A stretch of 36,474 nt of DNA from positions 1 through 36,474 of the forward strand of contig DATJVP010000070.1 in the NCBI GenBank assembly GCA_035581425.1. The letters are read 5' to 3'. The notes beneath the pieces are model-generated. The model had not been told where the DNA came from. It saw only the letters and a list, made by a program, of their open reading frames with translations, and did not search any database. The position numbers and the translations under genes are program-made. Each line of letters opens with the position of its first letter. Within the stretch, counting starts at the first letter, position 1. This DNA is from DASZHJ01 sp035581425. GTDB taxonomy: Bacteria; Pseudomonadota; Alphaproteobacteria; ATCC43930; CGMCC-115725. Positions 7,132-14,074 of this stretch are shown one piece after another.

Positions 7132-8153
7132 TTGATCACTCCGAGATTGCGCAATTGCTGAAGTCCGAATTCCCGCTGGGTTCCGAAGCCTTCCCTCTGA
7201 ATCATGTCTCGAATGGTGTAACTGCGCTCTTCAACCGTGCTCGAGTAAATACCGTTGATTTCTTCGTGGATGAACTTGGGGACCCGGATGATGTTTTCAG
7301 TCGTGTTGAGCTTCTCACGCGGAAAATCCGCGCTTTGCTCAACGATGTGATGCCATTCATAGCCTTCTCCCGCGGGACCATAATACCTCTTAAATGCGTC
7401 GAAACTTGGAAATGATCGGAATTCCTTGTCGGCCCGTAACTCGTCGAGCTCCTTCGGCGGGTCCAGACTTCTTTGAAGCTCTGGCGTAATATCTTCGAGC
7501 GTATTTATGACGTCGATGGTTTCGCTGATATTGTCTGCAATATCGAGGGCTGGCCCCAGCAAAATCGTAATCAAACCTAACCGCCGAAGTGATTTGAACA
7601 GCTTTCGATCGCGCCGAAGCCGTTCCAATCGCGCAGCGCGAGACTTGTCCGGTGGGCCCTTTAACTCATTTGGGTCTCCGTCAGGGTCACCGACGGAGAC
7701 GACGTTGCTGCCTCGCGGCCGGAACTCACCGCCGTGGCCCTGATCAGAATGCTGGGGCCACCGCGGGTGCAGCGCGGGGTTCCATTTGAAGAGGTCGTCG
7801 GCGGCTACTACTTGGGCGGCTGTAGCTAGATTGGCGAGTTCCGGCAGTCGCAAATGCAGGGTCGCGATTGTTGCCCGCGTCCATTGACCGCCGGACATGA
7901 GTACGGCGATGTGGAGGAGTCGAGATCGAAGATCGGTCGGATCAACCTCATCTCCGTAGGCCGCGCCGAGGAGGTTTCCGATCGCGTCTACGCTTCGCGC
8001 ACGGTAGGTGCGTCGACCCGCACCATCGATCGAGGGCTCGATGAGATCGCAGCTGCCCGCGAGAGAAAGACCTGCCTCGTCGCAGGTGAGGCCCAATGGC
8101 AGGGAGCCGTCGAGAGGCCGCCGAGGCCACAGGCGAAAGATCTGCGCGTACAT
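7128..8153 (-). CDS. Polymorphic toxin with C-terminal WHHIVEQ nuclease-like domain, inside phage head operon
   Basis: A 341-residue modular protein between the capsid gene and the connector genes. Residues 1-110 form a small domain with GLTCDEAGLSLAG and TIATLHLRLPELANLA. Residues 122-146 are a Pro/Gly linker with KWNP, HPRWP and GHGGEF. Residues 190-210 are hydrophobic. Residues 255-341 carry EWHHIVEQ (His268, His269), NTTENIIRVP, KFIHEEINGIYSS and a helical end. The WHHIVEQ...H...YSS pattern is seen at C-termini of Rhs-type and other polymorphic toxins and is thought to be an HNH-like nuclease. No normal tailed-phage structural gene belongs here, so this is cargo. No strong ribosome site was found before the ATG at 8153. 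Activity and delivery are unproven. Confidence 0.7.
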   Translation of the reverse strand: MYAQIFRLWPRRPLDGSLPLGLTCDEAGLSLAGSCDLIEPSIDGAGRRTYRARSVDAIGNLLGAAYGDEVDPTDLRSRLLHIAVLMSGGQWTRATIATLHLRLPELANLATAAQVVAADDLFKWNPALHPRWPQHSDQGHGGEFRPRGSNVVSVGDPDGDPNELKGPPDKSRAARLERLRRDRKLFKSLRRLGLITILLGPALDIADNISETIDVINTLEDITPELQRSLDPPKELDELRADKEFRSFPSFDAFKRYYGPAGEGYEWHHIVEQSADFPREKLNTTENIIRVPKFIHEEINGIYSSTVEERSYTIRDMIQREGFGTQREFGLQQLRNLGVIK

Positions 8154-8180
8154 TGAGAAGGTTCATTCGCAGCCGAGAGG

Positions 8181-8245
8181 AAAAAGGATCGGGAGCGGGC
8201 GGAGGGGGCGCCCGCTCCCGGTGCCGCGCGGGGGACGCGCGGCAC
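8181..8245 (-). terminator. Tandem hairpins with T-run after the capsid gene
   Basis: Read leftward after the capsid stop codon there are two perfect stem-loops: a 9-bp stem (arms 8221-8229 and 8237-8245) and an 11-bp stem (arms 8191-8201 and 8209-8219, GGGAGCGGGCG and its complement). The second is followed by GATCC and five T residues (8185-8181). The arrangement fits a strong intrinsic terminator, or a 3' stabiliser of capsid mRNA, that limits transcription into the toxin cassette and downstream genes. Confidence 0.7.
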
Positions 8246-8260
8246 TGGCCGAGCGCGCGC

Positions 8261-9766
8261 TCAGCCGTTGGCGATGTTGCGGATGATGCCGAAGGCGGGT
8301 GGGAAGTAGTTCTGCAAGACGCCGTCGGCGTAGACGCCGTACTGGTACTGCCGCGTCTGCATCGGCCATTCGAGCTGGTAGTAGTCCTGCCGGAGCTTCA
8401 TCTGCAGGATGTTCGCGACATTCGAGAGCGGATAGGGAATCGCGCGGCTGAAGAAGACGATCGTGCCCGGCGGCACGTTCGGATGCAGCATGATCTGCAC
8501 GAGCTGCCCACCGCTCATCGTGTACTTGTTGAGATAGCTGCCCACGATAGCACCCGCCGTCGCCGTCACCGTCGCGGGCGAGCCCTGCTGCCCGTCGAGG
8601 TTGAAGCGGAAGAGCGGCGCACCGCCGCCGGCAATCACCTTCCGCGTGATGTTCAGGAGCTCCTGCGAGCTCACCAGCAGCAGGTCCGGCGAGAGGCGGA
8701 AATTGTCCCAGAAGGACTTGAGCGCGGCGTCGATCTCGACGATGCCGCCGGCGCCATCGGCGGTGAGCGGCGTGCCCACGCCCGGCGTTCCCGTGGGCAT
8801 GGTGAAGACGTAGCTGTTGGAGCCGGGAAGCTGGATCTGCGTGAGGAGCCCATCGAAGACGAGACCGTTGGTGCTGTTGTCCGCGGCCGGAAGCGTGGAG
8901 GCGGTCTGCGTCCCCGCCGCGGGGGCCGCGATCAGCACGGAGTTGATGGTGGTGATGGCGCCCAGCGTCTCAGCACCCGAAGCGCCCCAGAACCAGGCAT
9001 AGGCGCTCGCACCGTTGACCGCGGCGACGCTCGCGCGCACCGCGTGCGTGGCGCTTGCATCGTTGGCGGTGGTGACGGTGGCCGCGGCGGATTTCCGCGC
9101 GGAGCCGCCGCCGTAGCTGTCGCTGGTGCCGTCGGCATTCTGGCGCGAGACCTGTGCGGGGATGCCCGCGGCGACGGAGCCGTTGAGATAGCCCTCGAAG
9201 CTGAGGGCGACGCAGACGACGCTCACGGCGGTATTGGCGGCGAGGCTGCCGCCGCTCGCGACGTCGCTCAAGGTGGGCGTGGGCGTGGTGCCCAATGCCA
9301 GGCTCTGGTTGCCGCCGACGATGAGCTTCTCCTCGCCGATCATCACGGAGCGGAGCAGGCCCTCGGTCGCGCGCATGCGGAGGTCGTCGAAGCCTTGCGA
9401 GGCATAGTCCGCTTCGAAGGTCACGGAATCCTCGAGCCCGAAGCCGCGATAGGCCGCGGTGAAGTTCTGCACGGATGTGGCGACGATGCCGCCGCGCCGA
9501 CCCTCGGAGACGCCGAGCGAGAGGCCGTTGATGTTGATTCCGGTGATCGCCTTCCAGTTGGTGGCGGTGCCGCCGCGGCCGGGGACGCGCGGGAGTTGGT
9601 TGCGCAGCGGCGTGATCACGGGATAGAGCGTCTTCGCCGTCGGCTCCAGGTCGATGAAGACGAGGCCGCTCGCCTGCGTGAAGGACTTGCCTAGGAGATC
9701 GCGCGCGAGCGTCGCGTTCTGCTGCGCGTGCTTGATCGAGTCCAAAGTATCGTTGGTGATGCTCAT
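8261..9766 (-). CDS. Phage major capsid protein with a large insertion
   Basis: A 501-residue protein immediately after the prohead protease gene, the normal place of the HK97-type major capsid protein. The N-terminal region (SITNDTLDSIKHAQQ... RDLLGKSFTQASGL) and the C-terminal IMLHPNVPPGTIVFFSRAIPYP and QLEWPMQTRQYQYGVYADGVLQ resemble capsid subunits of alphaproteobacterial siphophages. Residues about 165-290 form a Ser/Thr/Ala/Gly-rich insertion with YAWFWGASG that looks like a fibronectin/Ig-like decoration domain, explaining a length above the usual 380-420. The fold family is inferred from position; no delta-domain scaffold was recognised upstream. Confidence 0.8.
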   Translation of the reverse strand: MSITNDTLDSIKHAQQNATLARDLLGKSFTQASGLVFIDLEPTAKTLYPVITPLRNQLPRVPGRGGTATNWKAITGININGLSLGVSEGRRGGIVATSVQNFTAAYRGFGLEDSVTFEADYASQGFDDLRMRATEGLLRSVMIGEEKLIVGGNQSLALGTTPTPTLSDVASGGSLAANTAVSVVCVALSFEGYLNGSVAAGIPAQVSRQNADGTSDSYGGGSARKSAAATVTTANDASATHAVRASVAAVNGASAYAWFWGASGAETLGAITTINSVLIAAPAAGTQTASTLPAADNSTNGLVFDGLLTQIQLPGSNSYVFTMPTGTPGVGTPLTADGAGGIVEIDAALKSFWDNFRLSPDLLLVSSQELLNITRKVIAGGGAPLFRFNLDGQQGSPATVTATAGAIVGSYLNKYTMSGGQLVQIMLHPNVPPGTIVFFSRAIPYPLSNVANILQMKLRQDYYQLEWPMQTRQYQYGVYADGVLQNYFPPAFGIIRNIANG

Positions 9767-9786
9767 GCTATCTCCAAAAAAAGAAA

Positions 9787-9820
9787 CCCTCTCCCCTTGG
9801 GGAGAGGGCCGGGGTGAGGG
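9787..9820. repeat. REP-like palindrome between protease and capsid genes
   Basis: A perfect 10-bp stem, CCCTCTCCCC (9787-9796) and GGGGAGAGGG (9799-9808), with a TT loop, is followed by CCGGGGTGAGGG. This sequence type is a very common scattered intergenic element in GC-rich Proteobacteria. It lies in the 71-base gap before the capsid gene and may stabilise the mRNA or act as a small mobile repeat. Confidence 0.65.
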
Positions 9821-9837
9821 GGACGCGGAAAAGTCGT

Positions 9838-10623
9838 CTAGCCGATGAACCGCACGAGCCGCGCGCCCTCATAGGCCCGGCGGATCGCGGCTTGCGTGTC
9901 CGTGGGCGCCTCGGCCTTGTGGGCGGGATAGTCGTCGCTCTTGTCGAAGCTCCGCAGCGCCGCTTTCGCCGGCGACGGCCGCTTCTCGATCTCCTCGACG
10001 CGCTTCAGCAGTCGCGCGAGCTCGGCACGCGTGGCGGTCAGCGCCGCAGCCAGCGCCTCCTTGCTGTCGTCATCATCGGCATCGCCGCCGTGCTTGCCGG
10101 GACAATCGGCTCCGAGCGCCGCCGCCATGTCGTGGATGCCCTGGACGCGCGCGAGGTCCTTGCGCGAGTGCCGCGCGCCGACCTTGCCGATAGCCGCCGC
10201 CTTGTACACTGCAAAGAGCGTCTCGGGATTGGCGGGCCGATCCACGAGGCTGATCTCCGCAAGCGAGAGGCCCGTGATGATGCGAGGATCGCCCGCGTCG
10301 CGCCGGGTGACGGCGCCGCCGATCGAGAAGCCCTTGTAGACGCGCGCCTGCACTTTTTTCCAGGCGTCATCGTCGACGACCTTGACGCGGATCCAGAGTC
10401 CCTTCTCGTCGACCGCCGCCTCCTCGGCAACGCCGACGGCCGAGGGCTGGTGCATTTCGCGGACATTGGCGAAGCGCATGTAATCCGGAAGCGCCGCCGC
10501 GAGCGCCTCCTTGCGCACGACCTCGCCCTGGCTGTCCACGGCCTCGGTCGAGGCATAGCCATAGACCATGCGCTCCTCCCGATCGACCTTCGCGATCGGG
10601 GCATAGATTGTCTTCTCGGTCAT
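9838..10623 (-). CDS. HK97-family prohead protease
   Basis: A 261-residue protein of the HK97 prohead protease family (peptidase U35/S78 group), which cleaves capsid precursors during head maturation. The first 160 residues hold the protease domain: YGYASTEAVDSQGEVV, the catalytic His in REMHQPSAVG (His58) and the nucleophilic Ser in YKGFSIGG (Ser100), then SLAEISLVDRPANPE, the family hallmark. Residues 185-240 are a charged coiled coil (ALTATRAELARLLKRVEEIEK) that may act as an internal scaffold, in keeping with the lack of a separate scaffold gene. It precedes the capsid gene as in HK97 and GTAs. Confidence 0.92.
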   Translation of the reverse strand: MTEKTIYAPIAKVDREERMVYGYASTEAVDSQGEVVRKEALAAALPDYMRFANVREMHQPSAVGVAEEAAVDEKGLWIRVKVVDDDAWKKVQARVYKGFSIGGAVTRRDAGDPRIITGLSLAEISLVDRPANPETLFAVYKAAAIGKVGARHSRKDLARVQGIHDMAAALGADCPGKHGGDADDDDSKEALAAALTATRAELARLLKRVEEIEKRPSPAKAALRSFDKSDDYPAHKAEAPTDTQAAIRRAYEGARLVRFIG

Positions 10624-10718
10624 GTCTGGAGTGTCCTCGGTTGGTAAAAAATGGTTTCGGCAGGAAGTCGTGGCTCCCTGGCGAGTTCTTGCGATTTGAA
10701 CTGCGAGCCCGCCGACCG

Positions 10719-10898
10719 CTAGAGAATCACGATGACGCCTCCGGAATGAACCCAGATCGTCATCGATTCATATTCAGGTCCGTGCCGGAACACGGTGAGA
10801 CTGTCACCGTTGCTGAACACCAGCTTGAGAGCATCGTCCGAAACGATCACGATCTCGGTGACTCTGAGACCCAGCAGCCATTGAACGCTTAAGTCCTT
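10719..10898 (-). pseudogene. 5'-truncated small immunity-like gene remnant (DUF6188-like)
   Basis: The last 55 or so codons of a minus-strand frame read WLLGLRVTEIVIV, then LKLVFSNGDSLTVF, EYESMTIWVHS and GGVIVIL before a TAG at 10719. The alternating hydrophobic beta pattern and the order of motifs resemble DUF6188 and similar small immunity-type proteins. No start codon occurs in this frame before it runs into an inverted repeat copy at 10931, so the 5' end appears to have been lost in a rearrangement. The family match is from memory and is tentative. Confidence 0.4.
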
Positions 10899-10914
10899 GT
10901 GACTGCCAAGTCGT

Positions 10915-11019
10915 GCGTCGTTTGCGGCATGAGATCGCGAGCTCAGGATCGGGCTGTGCGTGGGCCGGCGTGACGCAGCCCGCGACGGGGAATGCGCTTG
11001 CCAAAAGAAAGGCGAGAGG
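10915..11019. repeat. Inverted partial copy of the lipoprotein signal-peptide region
   Basis: Bases 10931-11019 are the reverse complement of 11711-11799 with three mismatches in 89 bases. They encode the same signal peptide (LASAFPVAGCVTP...) on the minus strand, with no matching mature protein behind it. A 17-bp sequence, GCGTCGTTTGCGGCATG, stands directly before the copy (10915-10931) and recurs in the same orientation at 11689-11705. The layout indicates a local duplication with inversion inside the cargo slot. Confidence 0.85.
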
Positions 11020-11105
11020 AAGCAAATTGTGGCCTGTTGCTCGACCGCGTAGTCGACAACAACCGGGATTCAAAAATTGGCCCGATCGCTTCAAAATCTA
11101 TCCGC

Positions 11106-11483
11106 TCAAAGGCGAATACCGGAGATGAATTCGCCAGTCCTACTGTCAAAGAACATGCAGGAGATCAGCCCTTCGCCAGGCGTACCTGCGGGTTCGGGCA
11201 AGCGGATCTCGACGGCGTAGTGCAGGCGTCCTGTTAGTATTTGGGCAAGATCTCTGAGATAGGCCGCCCGCTGTGGAAACTCCCGATCAAGGTATTCCAA
11301 GTAGTCAGGGGTCATCAGCTCGACGAAACATTCGGTCTCCGGACGATCGGAGGCCTTCACCTCAAATGTGGCGCCGGCAGCCGCCAACTCCTTCGTCACG
11401 CCTGGGGCTGCCTTTTCCATCCTCTCCTGACCAAGCCGACGCGCGTCCGCTGCAGTTAACTCCGTCGAATGACAGGCCGTCAT
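11106..11483 (-). CDS. Uncharacterised protein in the portal-protease cargo slot
   Basis: A 125-residue frame starting MTACHSTELTAADARR and containing ETECFVELMTPDYLEYLD, AAYLRDLAQILTGRLHYAVEIRLPEP and CMFFDSRTGEFISGIRL. I do not recognise a family. Upstream DNA in the same frame reads SFLLIAMTAC, a lipobox-like end of a signal peptide, but a TGA cuts it from an upstream ATG at 11576, and a hydrophobic stretch (AALAVASLILL) exists in another frame. The gene may therefore be a lipoprotein whose signal sequence has been broken by a frameshift. It sits among rearranged fragments, so it could be decaying. Confidence 0.4.
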   Translation of the reverse strand: MTACHSTELTAADARRLGQERMEKAAPGVTKELAAAGATFEVKASDRPETECFVELMTPDYLEYLDREFPQRAAYLRDLAQILTGRLHYAVEIRLPEPAGTPGEGLISCMFFDSRTGEFISGIRL

Positions 11484-11686
11484 CGCAATAAGTAAGAAGG
11501 ATCAGCGATGCCACTGCGAGCGCAGCGCCCGCGGGGCCCGCACCCTCGACACCAGACTTCGGAGATACCCCCTCATGAATGTGCTCCTGCAACATTTCAG
11601 AGATGCTGCATCCCGCGCCGCTTGCCAGAAATCACACTGTATAATAGCGTGATACAGTAGGAAACTATTTATTCGGGTGACCAGCC

Positions 11687-12268
11687 TTGCGTCGTTTGCG
11701 GCATGTGCTGCCTCTCACCTTTCTTTTGGCAAGCGCATTCCCCGTCGCGGGCTGTGTCACGCCGGCCTACGCACAGCCCGATCCTGAGCTCGCGATCTCC
11801 GATCCACGGGATCGCTGGCACATCATGACCGCCGATCCCGCGACGACGACGAGCACCTGCGTCGGCAACCCCAAGACGGGGCTGTGCGCCGTGGAGACGA
11901 TCCTTGCTTGCTCTTTCAGACACGACGATGAGCTCTGTCGCATCGCCATGGGCGGCTCGGAGCGCATCGGACTTTTCAACCACGCCAAGATGCCCGGCGA
12001 TCTCGTGAAATATCGAGTGATCGTCGCGTCTTGGTTGGAACCAGAAGATCTGCCGCCGGTGGATCATGATTGGACGCGCCTGGTCGGCACCCAGTTTGCC
12101 CCATGGATTTGGAAGGTCGGGGACCTTTCGATCAGCATCATCATGTACTACTGCGAGATGGACGACCCCTGTCCGGGGAAAACCGATAAATACACCCCAG
12201 CCAGCTTCGTTCTGCGCAAAGAGGCCGACAGATGGCGCGTCATCGATTGCGAGGAGCCGTGCTACTGA
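11687..12268 (+). CDS. Predicted lipoprotein encoded against the phage operon
   Basis: A 193-residue protein on the plus strand inside the minus-strand phage operon. It begins RRLRHVLPLTFLLASAFPVAGC, a lipoprotein signal peptide with a VAGC lipobox; the mature part has three Cys pairs or clusters (STCVGNPKTGLC, ILACSFRHDDELC, YYCEMDDPC) and ends DRWRVIDCEEPCY. The start is TTG 11687, TTG 11696 or GTG 11705; none has a strong ribosome site. An AT-rich stretch at 11639-11675 upstream could hold its own promoter. It is convergent with the portal gene, whose stop codon is 24 bases away. This looks like a moron or cargo gene; function is unknown. Confidence 0.65.
   Translation: MRRLRHVLPLTFLLASAFPVAGCVTPAYAQPDPELAISDPRDRWHIMTADPATTTSTCVGNPKTGLCAVETILACSFRHDDELCRIAMGGSERIGLFNHAKMPGDLVKYRVIVASWLEPEDLPPVDHDWTRLVGTQFAPWIWKVGDLSISIIMYYCEMDDPCPGKTDKYTPASFVLRKEADRWRVIDCEEPCY
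11689..11799. repeat. Second copy of the duplicated signal-peptide segment
   Basis: The 17-bp GCGTCGTTTGCGGCATG (11689-11705), then five bases, then the 89-base segment 11711-11799 that matches 10931-11019 in inverted orientation. Here the segment is the functional 5' end of the lipoprotein gene, so this is presumably the parental copy. Confidence 0.85.
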
Positions 12269-12291
12269 CGTCGCAGCGATCGGGAAGAGGT

Positions 12292-13932
12292 TCAGCTCCC
12301 ATTTCCGCGGAATCGAAAATGCTCGGTCCGGGCGGATTCGTTGTATCTCGAGTCACTATTGCACCATTCGTCCGAGGTAACGCGATCACTCTTATAGTCC
12401 GGTGGCGTCTCGTCGATTCCGGCCTTCTTGGCCGCGTCGTTCAGCTCCGGCTTGGCGTCGGCTTCCTCGCCCTCGGCAACCTCCACGCCGCGAGGGTGGT
12501 AACTCACATTCATCGCCGCACCGGTGGCGATATCGTCGGCATGGGTCACGTCGAATCTGGGCGCCTCGTCCAATCGAGTGCGATGCGCGGTAGCGCCTGC
12601 GGCATCGCTGCTTGCCCACTGCCCGCCGCTCGGTTGACCGCCCGGCACCCGCGGCTGATCGGCGCTGTACTTCGCAACACCCGCCGCCCCCTTCCCCGCC
12701 GGCGCGAGCCCGAGCTCCTGGCGTACCTCGTCTACCGATTTGATCCCCGCGCCGACGTAGGTGGTGGCGATCTGCGCCGCCGTCGCGGGGTCTTCTGCGT
12801 CTTCCTCGCTCCAGGCGAATTCGAGATCGGGGAAACCCAGATGCCGCTCGATCACCTCGTCGAGGAGACCCTTGATCCAGCGCAGCAGCGGGGCGAGGCC
12901 CTCCGAGAGTGCGGCTGATTGGTTGGTCTCGGCCGTCGCGCGGTTGGCGTCGCGGACGAAAGGTGTGGGTGCGATCGAGAAAGCGAAGCAGACGACGCGC
13001 GCGAGCCACTCGTCGTATTCGTCCTTGAGCATCGGCTCGCGCGTGAAGGTCGGCTTCATTCCGCCCGGCACGAACTTCGCGTGCCGCCGCGCGCCGAGGT
13101 TCCCCTCGAGGAGACTGTCCCAATATTCCTGGAAGCGCCGGATCTGGTCGGGGTTCCAGCTCTCGGGCACGCCGATCATCGCCTCCGGCACGTTTCCCTC
13201 GGTGTAGTAGGCGAGCTGCGCCGCCTGGCGCCGCAGCGCCACGTTCACGGTCATCACGACCTGCTCGACCGGCGAGTAGCCGTAGATCTTGTGCGGCCGC
13301 GGATTGCGCGGGCGGTAGAGCAGCTCCTCCGTCGTGTAGTCGACCGCCGGCAGGCCCTTCAGGATTTGCTGATAGGCGGGATCGGGCGGGGCGGGCGTGC
13401 GCCCGCGCGCGTCGAGGACGCGCTTCACCGTGGCGCCGTCGACGACCTCGAGCGCATAGACCCCGCCCCCGGCCTCGCGCCGCACGTAGAGCGCGGGCGC
13501 GTCGATCACCAGCAAATCCTCGAGCAGCAGCCTCAGCCAGATGTCGAAGGGGTGCTCTCGGTCGGGATAGCGCAGCAGCGACGTCACCGTCGCGATCGCG
13601 GGATCGTCCTTTGGCGCCTTGCCGCCGCCGCGCTTGCGGATCGTCCAATCGAAGCGCCCGACCTGATCCTTTCGCGTCTCGATCACCAGCCGCAGGAGGT
13701 CGTAGGCGTCCGCGAGCGCACGAAGCTCGCGGAAGCCGATGCTCTCATCCGTCCGCGGCGCGGTGCGGAGATTGACGCCGACGGGAAAATCGAAGCTGCG
13801 CCCCGCCACCTCCGGCGGCGCCATCGGCGGCAGCGGCTGTGCCGGCCCAAACCAGTCCGCGGGCGCCGTCCCCGAGACGATGTAGCGCAGCCCCGTCGCC
13901 ACGCGCGTGATAATGCCGCGCTGCTCGCTCAT
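12292..13932 (-). CDS. HK97-type portal protein with C-terminal linker and extra domain
   Basis: A 546-residue protein. Residues 1-410 are a typical HK97-family portal, the dodecameric ring through which DNA enters the head: FRELRALADAYDLLRLVIETRKDQV, LLLEDLLVIDAPALYV, RPRPHKIYGYSPVEQVV and FSIAPTPFVRDANRATAE are hallmark stretches. Residues 420-439 form a Pro/Gly linker (KYSADQPRVPGGQPSGGQW). Residues 440-546 are an extra polar domain with a single Cys near the end (DEWCNSDSRYNE), not part of normal portals. The linker resembles that of the toxin at 7128-8153. An AAGGA ribosome site lies nine bases before the ATG. The gene order terminase-portal-protease is kept, with 1.7 kb of cargo inserted after the portal. 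Confidence 0.88.
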   Translation of the reverse strand: MSEQRGIITRVATGLRYIVSGTAPADWFGPAQPLPPMAPPEVAGRSFDFPVGVNLRTAPRTDESIGFRELRALADAYDLLRLVIETRKDQVGRFDWTIRKRGGGKAPKDDPAIATVTSLLRYPDREHPFDIWLRLLLEDLLVIDAPALYVRREAGGGVYALEVVDGATVKRVLDARGRTPAPPDPAYQQILKGLPAVDYTTEELLYRPRNPRPHKIYGYSPVEQVVMTVNVALRRQAAQLAYYTEGNVPEAMIGVPESWNPDQIRRFQEYWDSLLEGNLGARRHAKFVPGGMKPTFTREPMLKDEYDEWLARVVCFAFSIAPTPFVRDANRATAETNQSAALSEGLAPLLRWIKGLLDEVIERHLGFPDLEFAWSEEDAEDPATAAQIATTYVGAGIKSVDEVRQELGLAPAGKGAAGVAKYSADQPRVPGGQPSGGQWASSDAAGATAHRTRLDEAPRFDVTHADDIATGAAMNVSYHPRGVEVAEGEEADAKPELNDAAKKAGIDETPPDYKSDRVTSDEWCNSDSRYNESARTEHFRFRGNGS

Positions 13933-14074
13933 GCTCGGATGTCCTTGGAAGAGAGTCTGTGATCTTTTGATTTTTTTCGGTCATAGCCGGAGTTGTTCCG
14001 GTCATCTACGTCATCCCGCAGAGACGCCCTGCGCTTTTCGACGCGGGGCGCGTTGCCCCATCGCACTCGTGGGG

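Noticed and set aside
8096..9694. Long plus-strand open frame of more than 500 codons opposite the capsid gene
   Set aside because: It is antisense to the capsid gene, extremely Arg/Gly/Asp-rich, and has no conserved motifs; a product of GC-rich third positions.
10804..11094. Minus-strand frame with a complete lipoprotein signal peptide
   Set aside because: Only the duplicated signal-peptide segment is meaningful; beyond the inversion junction the frame encodes unrelated Arg/Ser-rich sequence, so it is treated as a rearrangement product, not a gene.
11622..11645. TTGCCA ... TATAAT as promoter of the lipoprotein gene
   Set aside because: The two hexamers are only 12 bases apart, too close for sigma70; only the AT-rich nature of the region is kept as weak evidence.
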